Shown here one piece after another: positions 17,049-26,990 of a stretch of 64,000 bases of DNA. Below the pieces are notes generated by a model. It was given only the letters and a program-made list of their open reading frames with translations, was not told the DNA's origin and made no database searches. This DNA is from Clostridia bacterium (GTDB lineage Bacteria; Bacillota; DSM-521; Neomoorellales; Neomoorellaceae): contig JASKKH010000004.1 of NCBI GenBank assembly GCA_030154265.1, positions 1 to 64,000 of the forward strand, read 5' to 3'. A program made the translations under genes and the position numbers. Position 1 is the first letter of the stretch, and every line of letters begins with the position of its first letter.

Positions 17049-17420
17049 CTTTTGGTTTTTTATGATATTAGAGGAATGACCAGTAACGGAAGTCTTACCC
17101 CGGAAATAGCAGAACAGATTGGCAACCTCTCCACATGCTCCAAAAATTTTATCTTCTGGTTGTGAAGTAGTTGCAATCAATGCAAAGTCTGATCCTACTT
17201 TCCCTGGTCATTTACCCGACCCGATACTTCCTCAAAACCTAAAAGAATTACAGTCTACTGAATCAAAGAAAACGCAGACCTGGGTATCGCCTATGATAGA
17301 GATGGTGACAGAATCAGAATGGTTGACAATGAAGGAAAAATCGTCTGGGAAGATAAGTTGATTTTTAGGAAAGAAATACTTTCCAAAATCCCAAATATAA
17401 GAACAGCATTTGAAAGGTAA
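17049..17420 (+). pseudogene. Remnant of a phosphomannomutase (manB-type) gene
   Basis: Plus-strand fragments of a phosphohexomutase can be read in changing frames. The N-terminus is FYDIRGM followed by LTPEIAEQIG; the middle is GCEVVAINAKSDPTFPGHLP and PDPILPQNLKEL; then, after a frameshift, ENADLGIAYDRDGDRIRMVD and EGKIVWEDKLI. The last contains the metal loop, with Arg replacing the usual Gly (DGDGDR in the family). The catalytic Ser loop region is deleted. It is not functional. Intact ManB would supply mannose 1-phosphate to ManC, so this belongs to the same lost GDP-mannose module. The intact mutase at 62265-63680 could now cover the step. Confidence 0.8.
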
Positions 17421-17492
17421 AACAGGTATAAAATAAATTATCCAAGTCCCATTTAAGGGTTCTTTTAGAAAAAAGCCATTCTTTACTGATAG

Positions 17493-17538
17493 AAAAAGGA
17501 GCTGACCCAAAAGTATTTTTTACTTTTGGATCAGCCCC
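17493..17538 (-). terminator. Rho-independent terminator of the glycolytic operon
   Basis: An 18-bp, nearly perfect stem (arms 17498-17515 and 17521-17538, loop of 5 nt) is followed on the minus strand by a T5 run. It lies 38 nt past the eno stop and so ends the gap-to-eno transcript. In the usual gene order transcription would continue toward secG. Confidence 0.88.
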
Positions 17539-17575
17539 TACCCTTTAGAGTTTTAAACTTAACTAAAATACCATA

Positions 17576-18862
<1,287 letters not shown>

Positions 18863-18883
18863 TCAAACACCTCCATTATTTTC

Positions 18884-20425
18884 CTATCGACTCTTAATCA
18901 AACTTTCACCGGTCATTTCAGCTGGCTTCTCTAACCCCAAAATATCTAATATTGTTGGAGCTATATCTTCTAGTTTTCCTTCTCTTAATGTGGCATTACG
19001 GTATTTATCATATGCCAGGATAAATGGTACCAAGTTGTTGGTATGGGCTGTATGCGGCTCACCTTTCTCATCCTGCATTTCTTCTGCATTTCCATGATCA
19101 GCTGTTATCAGAAGAGGTGCCTGACGTTCATTCATAGCGGCCACAATACGTCCAAGGCATTCATCTACTGTTTCAACTGCTTCAATGGCAGCTTTTAAGT
19201 CCCCAGTATGGCCTACCATATCGGGATTGGCAAAATTCAAGATGATTAAATCATACCTGCCAAGACGGTCCAACACAGCTGCCGTAACTTCCCTGGCACT
19301 CATAGAAGGCTTCTGGTCATATGTAGCCACCTTAGGTGAAGGAATAAGCAAACGATCTTCGTTTGGAAATGGTTCTTCTACGCCTCCGTTGAAGAAAAAA
19401 GTAACATGAGCATACTTTTCGGTCTCTGCAATACGAAGCTGCTTCAAACCGGCAGCAGCAATTACTTCCCCTAAAACATTCTTTAGCCTATGAGGTGGAA
19501 AAGCAACTGGTGCCGGTATAGAGACATCATACTGGGTTAAGCAAACAAATTCGATATCTAAACGGCCACCAGGACGTTCAAAGAATTGAAATTTCCGCTC
19601 AACAAACGCCCTTGTAATCTGCCTTGCCCTGTCAGCCCGAAAGTTAAAAAAGATTACACTATCATTGTTTTTAACTAACCCTAAGGGCTTGCCTTTATAA
19701 GTAACTATCGCTGGTTCTACGAACTCATCGGTAATATCTTTTTCATATGAAGACTGAATTGCTTCCCCAGAAGAGGTAACTTGATGGCCCTCGCCAATTA
19801 CCATAGCTCTATAGGCCCTTGCAGTTCGGTCCCAGCGTTTATCACGATCCATAGCATAATAACGACCCATTATACTGGCTATAGCTCCAACGCCTAACTG
19901 TTGACACTTAGCCTCAACCTGCGATAGATAATCATCAGCGCTAGCCGGCGGAACATCACGGCCATCCAAGAAAGCATGAATATAAACCTTTTCTAAACCT
20001 TCTCTCTTGGCTAGTTCTAAAAGAGCGTATAAGTGATCTAAGTGACTATGTACACCCCCATCAGAAACTAGTCCCATTAAATGTAGATCTCCGTCACGTT
20101 CTTTTGCTTTTTGAATAGCATTAAGTAGCACTTTATTACTATAAAAAGAACCGTCTTTTATGGCTCTTGTAATCCGGGTTAATTCCTGGTAAACAATCCT
20201 ACCAGCACCTATGTTTAAGTGTCCGACCTCTGAATTACCCATCTGCCCTGATGGTAAGCCTACCTCTTCACCTGCAGCTTGTAAACGCGTATTGGGATAC
20301 GTCTTTAATAATTTTTTATAATTGGTCAAATTAGCCTGACTTATGGCATTACCTGACCCCGATGAACTTAAGCCAAAACCATCTAGAATTATTAACATTA
20401 AAGGACGATTAACTTCTATAGCCAA
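18884..20425 (-). CDS. gpmI: 2,3-bisphosphoglycerate-independent phosphoglycerate mutase
   Basis: 513 aa, Mn-dependent enzyme of the alkaline-phosphatase fold, converting 3- to 2-phosphoglycerate. Metal and nucleophile motifs are visible: LIILDGFGLSSSG at the N-terminus, the phospho-serine loop GQMGNSEVGHLNIGAGR (about 58-74), HAFLDGRDVPP, FFNFRADRARQ, and C-terminal NFANPDMVGHTG and ITADHGNAEEM. I took TTG at 20425 as the start because AAGGGG lies 8-9 nt upstream. The gap to tpiA is 12 nt. Confidence 0.97.
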   Translation of the reverse strand: MAIEVNRPLMLIILDGFGLSSSGSGNAISQANLTNYKKLLKTYPNTRLQAAGEEVGLPSGQMGNSEVGHLNIGAGRIVYQELTRITRAIKDGSFYSNKVLLNAIQKAKERDGDLHLMGLVSDGGVHSHLDHLYALLELAKREGLEKVYIHAFLDGRDVPPASADDYLSQVEAKCQQLGVGAIASIMGRYYAMDRDKRWDRTARAYRAMVIGEGHQVTSSGEAIQSSYEKDITDEFVEPAIVTYKGKPLGLVKNNDSVIFFNFRADRARQITRAFVERKFQFFERPGGRLDIEFVCLTQYDVSIPAPVAFPPHRLKNVLGEVIAAAGLKQLRIAETEKYAHVTFFFNGGVEEPFPNEDRLLIPSPKVATYDQKPSMSAREVTAAVLDRLGRYDLIILNFANPDMVGHTGDLKAAIEAVETVDECLGRIVAAMNERQAPLLITADHGNAEEMQDEKGEPHTAHTNNLVPFILAYDKYRNATLREGKLEDIAPTILDILGLEKPAEMTGESLIKSR

Positions 20426-20437
20426 AATAATATCCCC

Positions 20438-21190
20438 TTATTCTTTATTGTAATTTACAATAGCTGCAAAAGAATTTGCTTCTAAACTAGCACCACCAAC
20501 TAAAGCTCCATCAATATCAGGCTGAGCCATTAATTCAGATATATTACCAGGTTTGACACTACCACCATATTGAATACGGGTATTTTGAACAACGTCCCCA
20601 TACATTTCTCTCAAAATTTCCCTAATAAAAGCAATAACCTCTTGGGCATCACTTGCTGTGGCTGTTTGACCTGTGCCTATAGCCCAAACTGGTTCATAAG
20701 CAATTACCAATTTTTTAACCTGGTCAGCATCAAGTCCCTTTAATCCTTCCCTTACTTGCTGGCCAACTACTTCCATGGTCTTTTTTTCTTCCCTATCAGC
20801 CAAGGTTTCCCCTACACATACAATTGGTAAAATTCCGTTCTGGTAAGCCGCCATTACCTTCTTATTAACAGTGGCATCGGTTTCTCCAAAATACTGACGT
20901 CTCTCAGAATGGCCAATTATAACATAAGTACAACCTAACTCTTTAAGCATTGGCCCTGAAATTTCGCCAGTATAGGCTCCTTTCTCTTCCCAAAACATAT
21001 TCTGAGCACCAACAAGTATTTTGGATTGGTTAGCAGCTTTAACTGCTTCGGCCAACGCAGTAAAAGGTGGACAAACAACCACTTCAACACTTGAAGTAGT
21101 AATTAAGGATTTTAGTTGACTCACTAACTGATGAGCTTCTGATGAGGTTTTATGCATTTTCCAATTACCAGCAATAATTGGTTGGCGCAA
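20438..21190 (-). CDS. tpiA: Triosephosphate isomerase
   Basis: 250 aa TIM barrel. Catalytic Lys in GNWKMHK, catalytic His in IIGHSERR, catalytic Glu in AYEPVWAIGTG, and the phosphate loop YGGSVKPGN are all present. I chose TTG at 21190 (protein starting MRQPIIAGNWKMHK) because GGGGG lies 8 nt upstream and the family starts at this point. An ATG 15 nt further upstream lacks a ribosome binding site and itself forms part of the G-run. Confidence 0.97.
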   Translation of the reverse strand: MRQPIIAGNWKMHKTSSEAHQLVSQLKSLITTSSVEVVVCPPFTALAEAVKAANQSKILVGAQNMFWEEKGAYTGEISGPMLKELGCTYVIIGHSERRQYFGETDATVNKKVMAAYQNGILPIVCVGETLADREEKKTMEVVGQQVREGLKGLDADQVKKLVIAYEPVWAIGTGQTATASDAQEVIAFIREILREMYGDVVQNTRIQYGGSVKPGNISELMAQPDIDGALVGGASLEANSFAAIVNYNKE

Positions 21191-21246
21191 TGTAAGAACC
21201 CCCATTTTTCTTAATAGGATATGCCATCATTACTATATCTTATTTA

Positions 21247-22428
21247 TTATTTTTCAGTTAAGGCTACTATCCCCGGCAATTCTTTACCTTCAAGGAACTC
21301 CAATGAAGCCCCGCCTCCGGTAGAGATATGTCCAATTTGATCCGCTACCCCAGCCTTTTCTATAGCTGCTACTGAGTCTCCACCGCCTACAATAGACATT
21401 CCTTCAACAGCAGCTACCGCCTTAGCAACAGCCTCGGTACCACGAGCAAAGGTATCCATTTCAAATACCCCCATTGGTCCATTCCAAACAACTGTACGTG
21501 CTCCTTTTATAGCATTAGCAAAACTACGAGCAGTTTCTGGCCCAATATCCAAGGCCATCCAACCATCAGGAACAGCATTTACAGTTACTACTTGATTGGG
21601 GGCATCGTCTTTAAATTCCTGAGCTACTACTAAGTCTTGGGGTAAATTTAAATCTACGCCTCTCTCTCCTACCGCACCTATCAATTCCTTAGCCAAAGGT
21701 ATTTGGTCTTCTTCGACTAAAGATTTCCCCATATCATACCCTTTAGCTCTTAAAAAGGTATTAGCCATTCCCCCACCAATAATTAGGGTATCTACTTTTG
21801 TTAAGAGGTTTTTTATAACACTTATTTTATCTGAAACCTTAGCACCCCCAATTATAGCTACAAAAGGTCTTTCCGGGTTAGATAATGCTTTACCTAAAGT
21901 TTCAATCTCCTTTTGTAAAAGGAATCCTGCTGCAGCAGGAAGAAAATGAGCTACTCCCTCAGTAGAGGCATGAGCCCGGTGCGCTGTACCAAACGCGTCA
22001 TTCACATAGATATCTGCAAGAGAAGCTAATTTTTTAGCAAAGTCAGGATCATTTTTTTCTTCCTCAGGATGGAAACGTAAGTTTTCTAAAAGTAACACTT
22101 CTCCTGTTTTAAGATTAGCAACAGCTTCTTCCACTTCCGCTCCAATACAATCATTCACCTTTTGTACCTTACGGCCTAAAAGAGCCTCTAATTCTTTTGC
22201 AACCGGATCTAATCTAAGTTCTTCTTTAACTTGACCCTTCGGACGTCCTAAATGTGACATAAGAATTACCTTAGCATTATGTTCAACTAAGTATTGAATA
22301 GTAGGTAAAGCTGCTCGAATACGAGTATTATCTGTTACCTCTCCATCCTTAAGGGGAACATTAAAATCAACTCGGACCAAAACTTTTTTATTATTTACAT
22401 CAAGGTCTTTAAGGGTTAATTTTGCCAC
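21247..22428 (-). CDS. pgk: Phosphoglycerate kinase
   Basis: 393 aa, makes ATP and 3-phosphoglycerate from 1,3-bisphosphoglycerate. Signature [11 protein letters not shown], the substrate-binding arginines ([18 protein letters not shown]), the [12 protein letters not shown] segment, the hinge [11 protein letters not shown], and the nucleotide-binding [13 protein letters not shown] close to the C-terminus are in order. Length is typical. Second gene of the operon, 91 nt after gap; that spacer contains a strong hairpin. Confidence 0.98.
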   Translation of the reverse strand: MAKLTLKDLDVNNKKVLVRVDFNVPLKDGEVTDNTRIRAALPTIQYLVEHNAKVILMSHLGRPKGQVKEELRLDPVAKELEALLGRKVQKVNDCIGAEVEEAVANLKTGEVLLLENLRFHPEEEKNDPDFAKKLASLADIYVNDAFGTAHRAHASTEGVAHFLPAAAGFLLQKEIETLGKALSNPERPFVAIIGGAKVSDKISVIKNLLTKVDTLIIGGGMANTFLRAKGYDMGKSLVEEDQIPLAKELIGAVGERGVDLNLPQDLVVAQEFKDDAPNQVVTVNAVPDGWMALDIGPETARSFANAIKGARTVVWNGPMGVFEMDTFARGTEAVAKAVAAVEGMSIVGGGDSVAAIEKAGVADQIGHISTGGGASLEFLEGKELPGIVALTEK

Positions 22429-22494
22429 TAGTAAAAACCTCCCTTGTTGGTTCTACAAAAAAAGAAATAGGTCCTTATACCCTTTATGTGAAAA

Positions 22495-22512
22495 GGTCGC
22501 CTTACGGCGACC
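22495..22512 (-). other. Intercistronic GUAA-tetraloop hairpin between gap and pgk
   Basis: On the transcribed strand a perfect 7-bp stem GGTCGCC/GGCGACC is closed by a GTAA loop (a GNRA tetraloop in RNA) and followed by TTTT. It lies 8 nt past the gap stop. It could act as a weak terminator, giving more gap than pgk mRNA, or as a 3'-end stabiliser after processing. Confidence 0.6.
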
Positions 22513-22519
22513 GTACTTT

Positions 22520-23527
22520 TTAGAGTCCTTTTTCTACCATGAAAGCCGCTAAATCGGTTACTCTCTTTGAATAAGCCCATTCATTATCGTACCATGAAAC
22601 CACTTTAGCCAGGTTGCCATCGATTACCATAGTGGATAAAGCATCGACTATGGAAGAATGGGGATCACCATTGTAATCACGAGAAACCAATGGTTCTTCA
22701 CTGTAACCTAGTATCCCTTTCATATTGCCTTCAGAAGCTGCCTTCATAGCGGAATTTATTTCCTCCACAGTAGTAGGCTTTTCTAGCTCGGCAACTAGGT
22801 CAACGACTGAAACATTAGGTGTTGGAACGCGCATGGCCAGACCATTTAGTTTTCCTTTTAGTTCAGGCATAACTATCCCAATAGCCTTTGCTGCACCTGT
22901 TGTTGTAGGAATAATGGAAAGAGCTCCAGCCCTGGCCCTGCGTAAATCCCTATGCGTAAGATCAAGGATTCGCTGGTCATTGGTATAAGAATGGGCAGTA
23001 GTCATAAGACCTTTTTTAATTGTAAAGTTATCATGCAATACCTTGGTTATAGGAGCTAAACAGTTTGTAGTACAAGATGCATTAGAAACAATATGATGTT
23101 TTGACGGATCATATTTTTCATTATTGACCCCCATAACAATGGTAATATCTTCATTTTTTGCCGGAGCAGTAATAATGACCTTCTTGGCACCAGCCTCTTT
23201 ATGGGCTGCTGCCTTTGTTGCGTCTGTAAAAACACCTGTTGATTCAATGACTATATCTACACCAAGGTCTTTCCAGGGTAGTTTGGAAGGTTCCCGCTCA
23301 GCTAAAACTTTAACAAAGCGGCCATTAACAACTATACCGTCTTCATGGGTTTCAACAGTGGCATTTAAACGTCCATGAACCGAGTCATACTTTAAAAGAT
23401 GAGCATTCGTTTCAATGTCAGCTATATCATTGATAGCCACTACTTCCAATTCAGGTTTTTCCAAAAAAGCCCTGAACACCAAACGACCAATGCGGCCGAA
23501 ACCGTTAATACCTACCTTTACCGCCAC
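22520..23527 (-). CDS. gap: Glyceraldehyde-3-phosphate dehydrogenase
   Basis: 335 aa NAD-dependent enzyme of glycolysis. The N-terminal NAD-binding [16 protein letters not shown], the catalytic cysteine in [12 protein letters not shown] (about 150-161), [20 protein letters not shown] and the C-terminal [11 protein letters not shown] are visible. Asp of NDIAD after the Rossmann beta-2 fits NAD rather than NADP preference. GTG start with AGGAGG upstream. First gene of the operon; its usual neighbour, the regulator gene cggR, is absent and only an rpoN ruin lies upstream. Confidence 0.98.
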   Translation of the reverse strand: MAVKVGINGFGRIGRLVFRAFLEKPELEVVAINDIADIETNAHLLKYDSVHGRLNATVETHEDGIVVNGRFVKVLAEREPSKLPWKDLGVDIVIESTGVFTDATKAAAHKEAGAKKVIITAPAKNEDITIVMGVNNEKYDPSKHHIVSNASCTTNCLAPITKVLHDNFTIKKGLMTTAHSYTNDQRILDLTHRDLRRARAGALSIIPTTTGAAKAIGIVMPELKGKLNGLAMRVPTPNVSVVDLVAELEKPTTVEEINSAMKAASEGNMKGILGYSEEPLVSRDYNGDPHSSIVDALSTMVIDGNLAKVVSWYDNEWAYSKRVTDLAAFMVEKGL

Positions 23528-23559
23528 TATGTAATCCTCCTTTTGATCTTAAATATATA

Positions 23560-23608
23560 CAAGGATATTCAAGGATTAAGGTCTAAAACCAATCCTTGTT
23601 CTTGTCAA
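23560..23608 (-). promoter_or_regulatory. Putative gap operon promoter and operator
   Basis: On the minus strand a consensus -35 (TTGACA, 23603-23608) lies upstream of gap; the -10 is unclear (TAGACC at 17 nt is weak). A perfect inverted repeat, CAAGGATT (23570-23577) and AATCCTTG (23591-23598), covers the region between -35 and -10, and a further CAAGGAT half-site lies at 23560-23566. This layout suits a repressor of the glycolytic operon. No regulator gene is adjacent. Confidence 0.5.
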
Positions 23609-23717
23609 ATTTTCTTCTGGTTTATTATATCTTAAGTTATTCCAATTTATTAATATTATATTTATATATCGTAAGTTTCGACGCTCTATACCAAAATCCT
23701 CCTGTTATGAACGCATT

Positions 23718-24180
23718 CTAATAACGTTTTCTCTTAATAGCACATGGGATTCTCTCTGTATCACGATACTTGGCCACTGTTCGGCGTGAAATTCTTATCC
23801 CTTGGTTTATGTAACATTTGTTGAAGCTTAGAGTCTGTTAAAGGACTAGATGGATCTTCTCTTTTTATCACATCGATAATCGTTCTTTTTATACTTTCTG
23901 CACAAACGTTAACACCCTTCCTGGGGCTGTTAGCAAATAAAAAACTTTATTTTAAAAACACCCTGTGGCGTTTGTACATACTTTGCTGCCACCATGCTTA
24001 CAGTAGATTCATGTATATCTAAATCTTCGATAACTTCCTTCATCGTTAGGGGCTTTAAATATTTTAACCTCTTGTCGAAAATCTCTTTGCTTTTTTATCA
24101 AACAATTAACCACCCTATAGATTGTCATCCGCCGTTGTTCAAGACTACGAATAAGCCACGTGGCTGAATTTAGTTTGCTT
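23718..24180 (-). pseudogene. Remnant of rpoN (sigma-54 factor)
   Basis: Sigma-54 C-terminal sequence can be read in several frames on the minus strand. Recognisable blocks are WLIRSLEQRRMTIYRVVNC, LKPLTMKEVIEDLDIHES then TVSMVAAKYVQTPQGVFK, SIKRTIIDVIKREDPSSPL, and the RpoN box ISRRTVAKYRDTERIP just before the stop. At least three frameshifts and internal stops separate them, and the N-terminal half (region I and core-binding) is gone. In many Clostridia rpoN precedes cggR-gap, so this is the decayed native gene in its original place. Confidence 0.88.
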
Positions 24181-24566
24181 TCAATAATTGGTTAAATCTA
24201 AAGAGGTATAGTCACTAATTATACTATTATCCGAAGTCCACATTTAATCACCGTTCTAGTAATTATCTTAAGAAAACCGCATCCTTGAGGTTAAGATCAA
24301 TATTAATTCTAATTTAAATGGTATTGTGGTTACTTTAATGGGGCTGTCACCAAAAGTTTTTTCCAAAATCTTCACCCCCACTTTAGCATTAAACATTAAA
24401 ATTGCGTCATAAATAATCTTATCCCGTACCACTTTTGTAGTGATACGAGTTACTTTTTGGGATTAAATCATCTATTTATACTCTTTTGAGACAACGATCT
24501 ATCAACAGACAGGTATTGACTGTTACTCTAACTTTTGCTTTGCCAAAGACTATCTACTTTTACTTA
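24181..24566. other. Gene-poor spacer with a hairpin and a short unrecognised open frame
   Basis: Nothing is clearly coding. A minus-strand open frame of 54 codons (24268-24432, GTG start, no good ribosome binding site) has plausible amino-acid composition (KVGVKILEKTFGDSPIKVTT) but I do not recognise it; it may be another decayed gene. An interrupted inverted repeat lies at 24421-24463 (CGTACCACT/AGTGATACG inside ATCCC/GGGAT). It could end the glycosyltransferase transcript, but it has no T-run. Confidence 0.35.
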
Positions 24567-25616
24567 TTATTCTCCTTGAAGCCAGATATAAAATTTTTCC
24601 TCCCATTCCCTGACAATTTTGTCATAGGTAAAATATCCTAAAGCTCTCTCTCTGGCAGATTTTGACATTCGGGCTATCTCTATCGGATTCTTCAGCAACT
24701 TAATTATCTCTTGTGCAAATTCTGCTATTGGCACACTGCCATTTTTCATTTTTACAACTCTACCAGTAACTCCATCTCTTATTGTAGTAGAAAGTGCTCC
24801 AATTTCAGAACAAATAGAAGGTGTTCCTGCCGCCTGGCATTCCATGGCAGAAATACAAAACAATTCTTTAAAAGTACAGGGATAAACATGAAGCTGACTT
24901 GTTTTCTGTTCATAAATAAGCCTTTCTCTTTCTATCCTTCCCAAAAAACTAACACCTGGGATTCGCATGAAGGCTTTTTTATATTTCTCATTCTGAGGTT
25001 TTCTTCCCCACAGGGTATAATCACTTGTAATAACAAGTCTGGCATCTGGAATTACTTTTTTCACTAGTGGAAAAATTTGAACCATATTGTCCAATCCTTT
25101 CCTGGGTACAGAGCAATAAATAAGCTTATTTTTTATTTTTGGTAAAACGGTACTATATTCTTTATCATTTATGCCAAGCCTGGTTTGATATATTTTATCC
25201 CGCGGTACTTCGGTATTCTTTAAGAGCTCTTGAGTATGAAAAGAACTTATAGTAATAACTTTTTTAACGAAAGGTAATAACTTGGTCCAATCTTTAACCA
25301 AATTGCTATTTTCTTCTATTGACCAGTATAATTTTAATTTAGCTGGTACTAAATCCAATCTGGGAGGCTGGCCCCGGACAACCACCATAACATCCCATTT
25401 TTCCCTATAATCAAATTTGCCTATATTTCTATATCCAACCCCATTAAAAATACCTTCACGTAAAGTCTTATTAAATACCGTAACTTCATGTCTTTTGGAA
25501 AGTTCCCTCGTTATCTGCACAATTGCAGCTTCTGATCCTGGTAACCCGCTTCCCTCCATGTCCGGATCATTCCAGTCCTTTTGTGTTGGAAATGAATAGT
25601 AGAAACATATTTTCAT
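24567..25616 (-). CDS. Glycosyltransferase family 1/4-like (GT-B fold)
   Basis: 349 aa. The N-terminus (KICFYYSFPTQKDW, then GSGLPGSEAAIVQITRELSK) is the acceptor-domain start of GT4-like enzymes. The C-terminal domain shows LIYCSVPRKGLDNMVQIFPL and the EX7E motif ELFCISAME (about 262-270), followed by QAAGTPSICSEIGAL. I start at ATG 25616, one base after the stop of the upstream transferase, rather than at a longer in-frame ATG (25634) inside that gene. It is the last gene of the manC operon; function is in surface-glycan assembly with unknown specificity. Confidence 0.82.
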   Translation of the reverse strand: MKICFYYSFPTQKDWNDPDMEGSGLPGSEAAIVQITRELSKRHEVTVFNKTLREGIFNGVGYRNIGKFDYREKWDVMVVVRGQPPRLDLVPAKLKLYWSIEENSNLVKDWTKLLPFVKKVITISSFHTQELLKNTEVPRDKIYQTRLGINDKEYSTVLPKIKNKLIYCSVPRKGLDNMVQIFPLVKKVIPDARLVITSDYTLWGRKPQNEKYKKAFMRIPGVSFLGRIERERLIYEQKTSQLHVYPCTFKELFCISAMECQAAGTPSICSEIGALSTTIRDGVTGRVVKMKNGSVPIAEFAQEIIKLLKNPIEIARMSKSARERALGYFTYDKIVREWEEKFYIWLQGE

Positions 25617-25617
25617 A

Positions 25618-26730
25618 TTAGCTATACCCCTCATTTAAAAGCCTGTTCATTATTCTTTCGGCCGTAACATCCCAGGTTAGATTTTTGATACTTTCCAGGG
25701 CATTATCAGCTTTTTTTAGTGCTTCCGCTTTATTCTCATAAACTCTTCGCATCAGTTTCCTGAGATGGGAAATATCTGGTTTAGCCCATCTAAATCCCAT
25801 ATAAAATTTATCAATCGGCAGCCCCAGTCTGGGAACAGGTTCCAATTCTTTAACTTTTATGAGAAAAGCATTTTTTTCACTCACAAAGTCCAAGTGGGCT
25901 GACCAATCAGTAGTAATAACTGGAACTCCAGATGCCATAGCTTCTAGTACCGGGAAATTCCACCCTTCGCCCCTTGTAGGAAGTACAAAACAATCGGCAC
26001 TTTTATAAAGATTCGCCATTTCAGAAGTATTTAAGATTTGTGATATCAAATTTATTTTAGGTGGATTTTTGACTCCCGTATTGTTCATAAAATGCTTTAT
26101 TTCTTGTTTTATTTTCTCACCTGAATCATAATTTCTCCTGACATGGGATTTAATAACTAACTTTACAGCATCATTACCTGTAAATTCTTTCAAATAAGCC
26201 TCTAGTAAAATATCATAACCCTTTCTGGGAATCCACTCACATACTGTTAAAAAAGTAAAATCTTTTCTATTCCCTTTGCCCTTGGCATCCCGGGGATTAA
26301 AAACAGTAGTATCAACACCCAGGGGTAAGACTGTTACTTTTTCCTTTTGAATGCCACTTTTTATAAAGGTATCACGATTAAAAGTTGAAGGAACCCAAAC
26401 TTCATCCATTTTGTTACATAAATCCACCCATTGTTCAGGTACTCCGTCAATCTCGAGCATCGTTAAACCAATAGATTTTTTATAACCTTCTTCGTAGAGA
26501 AATAATGGTGGAATACCAATGTTTAAAAGATATTCACATTCTCCTTTTCTAAGCATTAGCCCTTCTAAAATCTTTCTAGTATGCCCTGGTAGATTAAAAG
26601 GCGGTGTGAACCAAGCTATAGGTTGTAAAAAAATTTCTACTCCCTGTCGATGAAGGGCTAATGTTATCTCTCTGGTTACCGTTGTATATCCAGCGAGACC
26701 ATAAACTGGTCCTGCGATGTGCAACTTCAT
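25618..26730 (-). CDS. Glycosyltransferase family 4-like, paralogue of the 14614-15705 gene
   Basis: 370 aa GT-B transferase beginning KLHIAGPVYGLAGYTTVTRE. MDEVWVPSTFNRDTF, VTVLPLGVDTTVFNPRD, EWIPRKGYDILLEAYLKEF and the EX7E motif EGWNFPVLE (about 264-272) align with the transferase at 14614-15705, as does the C-terminal GFRWAKPD/GARWAIVD pair. Both genes follow an rmd locus, so they are a duplicated module. The start ATG lies 20 nt after the residual rmd stop; the spacing fits an original manC-rmd-GT operon. Confidence 0.83.
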   Translation of the reverse strand: MKLHIAGPVYGLAGYTTVTREITLALHRQGVEIFLQPIAWFTPPFNLPGHTRKILEGLMLRKGECEYLLNIGIPPLFLYEEGYKKSIGLTMLEIDGVPEQWVDLCNKMDEVWVPSTFNRDTFIKSGIQKEKVTVLPLGVDTTVFNPRDAKGKGNRKDFTFLTVCEWIPRKGYDILLEAYLKEFTGNDAVKLVIKSHVRRNYDSGEKIKQEIKHFMNNTGVKNPPKINLISQILNTSEMANLYKSADCFVLPTRGEGWNFPVLEAMASGVPVITTDWSAHLDFVSEKNAFLIKVKELEPVPRLGLPIDKFYMGFRWAKPDISHLRKLMRRVYENKAEALKKADNALESIKNLTWDVTAERIMNRLLNEGYS

Positions 26731-26750
26731 AAAAATCCCCTGTCAAAACC

Positions 26751-26990
26751 TTAATAATAGTCCCTTTTGGAAACTTTTTTTCTCCAATAATCCAACAGAT
26801 CTTTAATAGTCTTCTCAAGAGGTATCTCGGGTTCCATCCCGTCTGTTTATTAAATTTTAAATAATTTCCCACAAGAATAGGGACGCATTTTCCTCAACCT
26901 GCTTACAGAAATTGAAGGCAACTGTTAGAGGGCATATTCGGCCAGGTGGCTTCCTACAAATCCCGTTATTCCGGTAATTAAAATTTTCAT
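26751..26990 (-). pseudogene. Remnant of rmd, internally deleted copy
   Basis: The first 21 codons (MKILITGITGFVGSHLAEYA plus Leu) match the intact rmd at 15839-16795 and then meet a TAA. A short piece related to NFCKQV follows, then the C-terminus PILVGNYLKFNKQTGWNP and, after a frameshift, EIPLEKTIKDLLDYWRKK. More than 230 codons are missing. Its ATG overlaps the manC stop (ATGA), showing that the two genes were once translationally coupled here. Confidence 0.87.

Noticed and set aside
17493-17538. The long stem after eno as a transposon end or MITE
   Set aside because: Position directly after the operon and the T-run on the correct strand fit an intrinsic terminator; no second end was seen.
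22725-23635. Plus-strand open frames opposite gap, pgk, uvrA and similar genes
   Set aside because: They are antisense shadows of strongly conserved proteins, with no ribosome binding sites or recognisable domains.
23718-24180. A small functional HTH regulator in front of gap
   Set aside because: Blocks matching sigma-54 are in different frames with internal stops; no continuous frame joins them.
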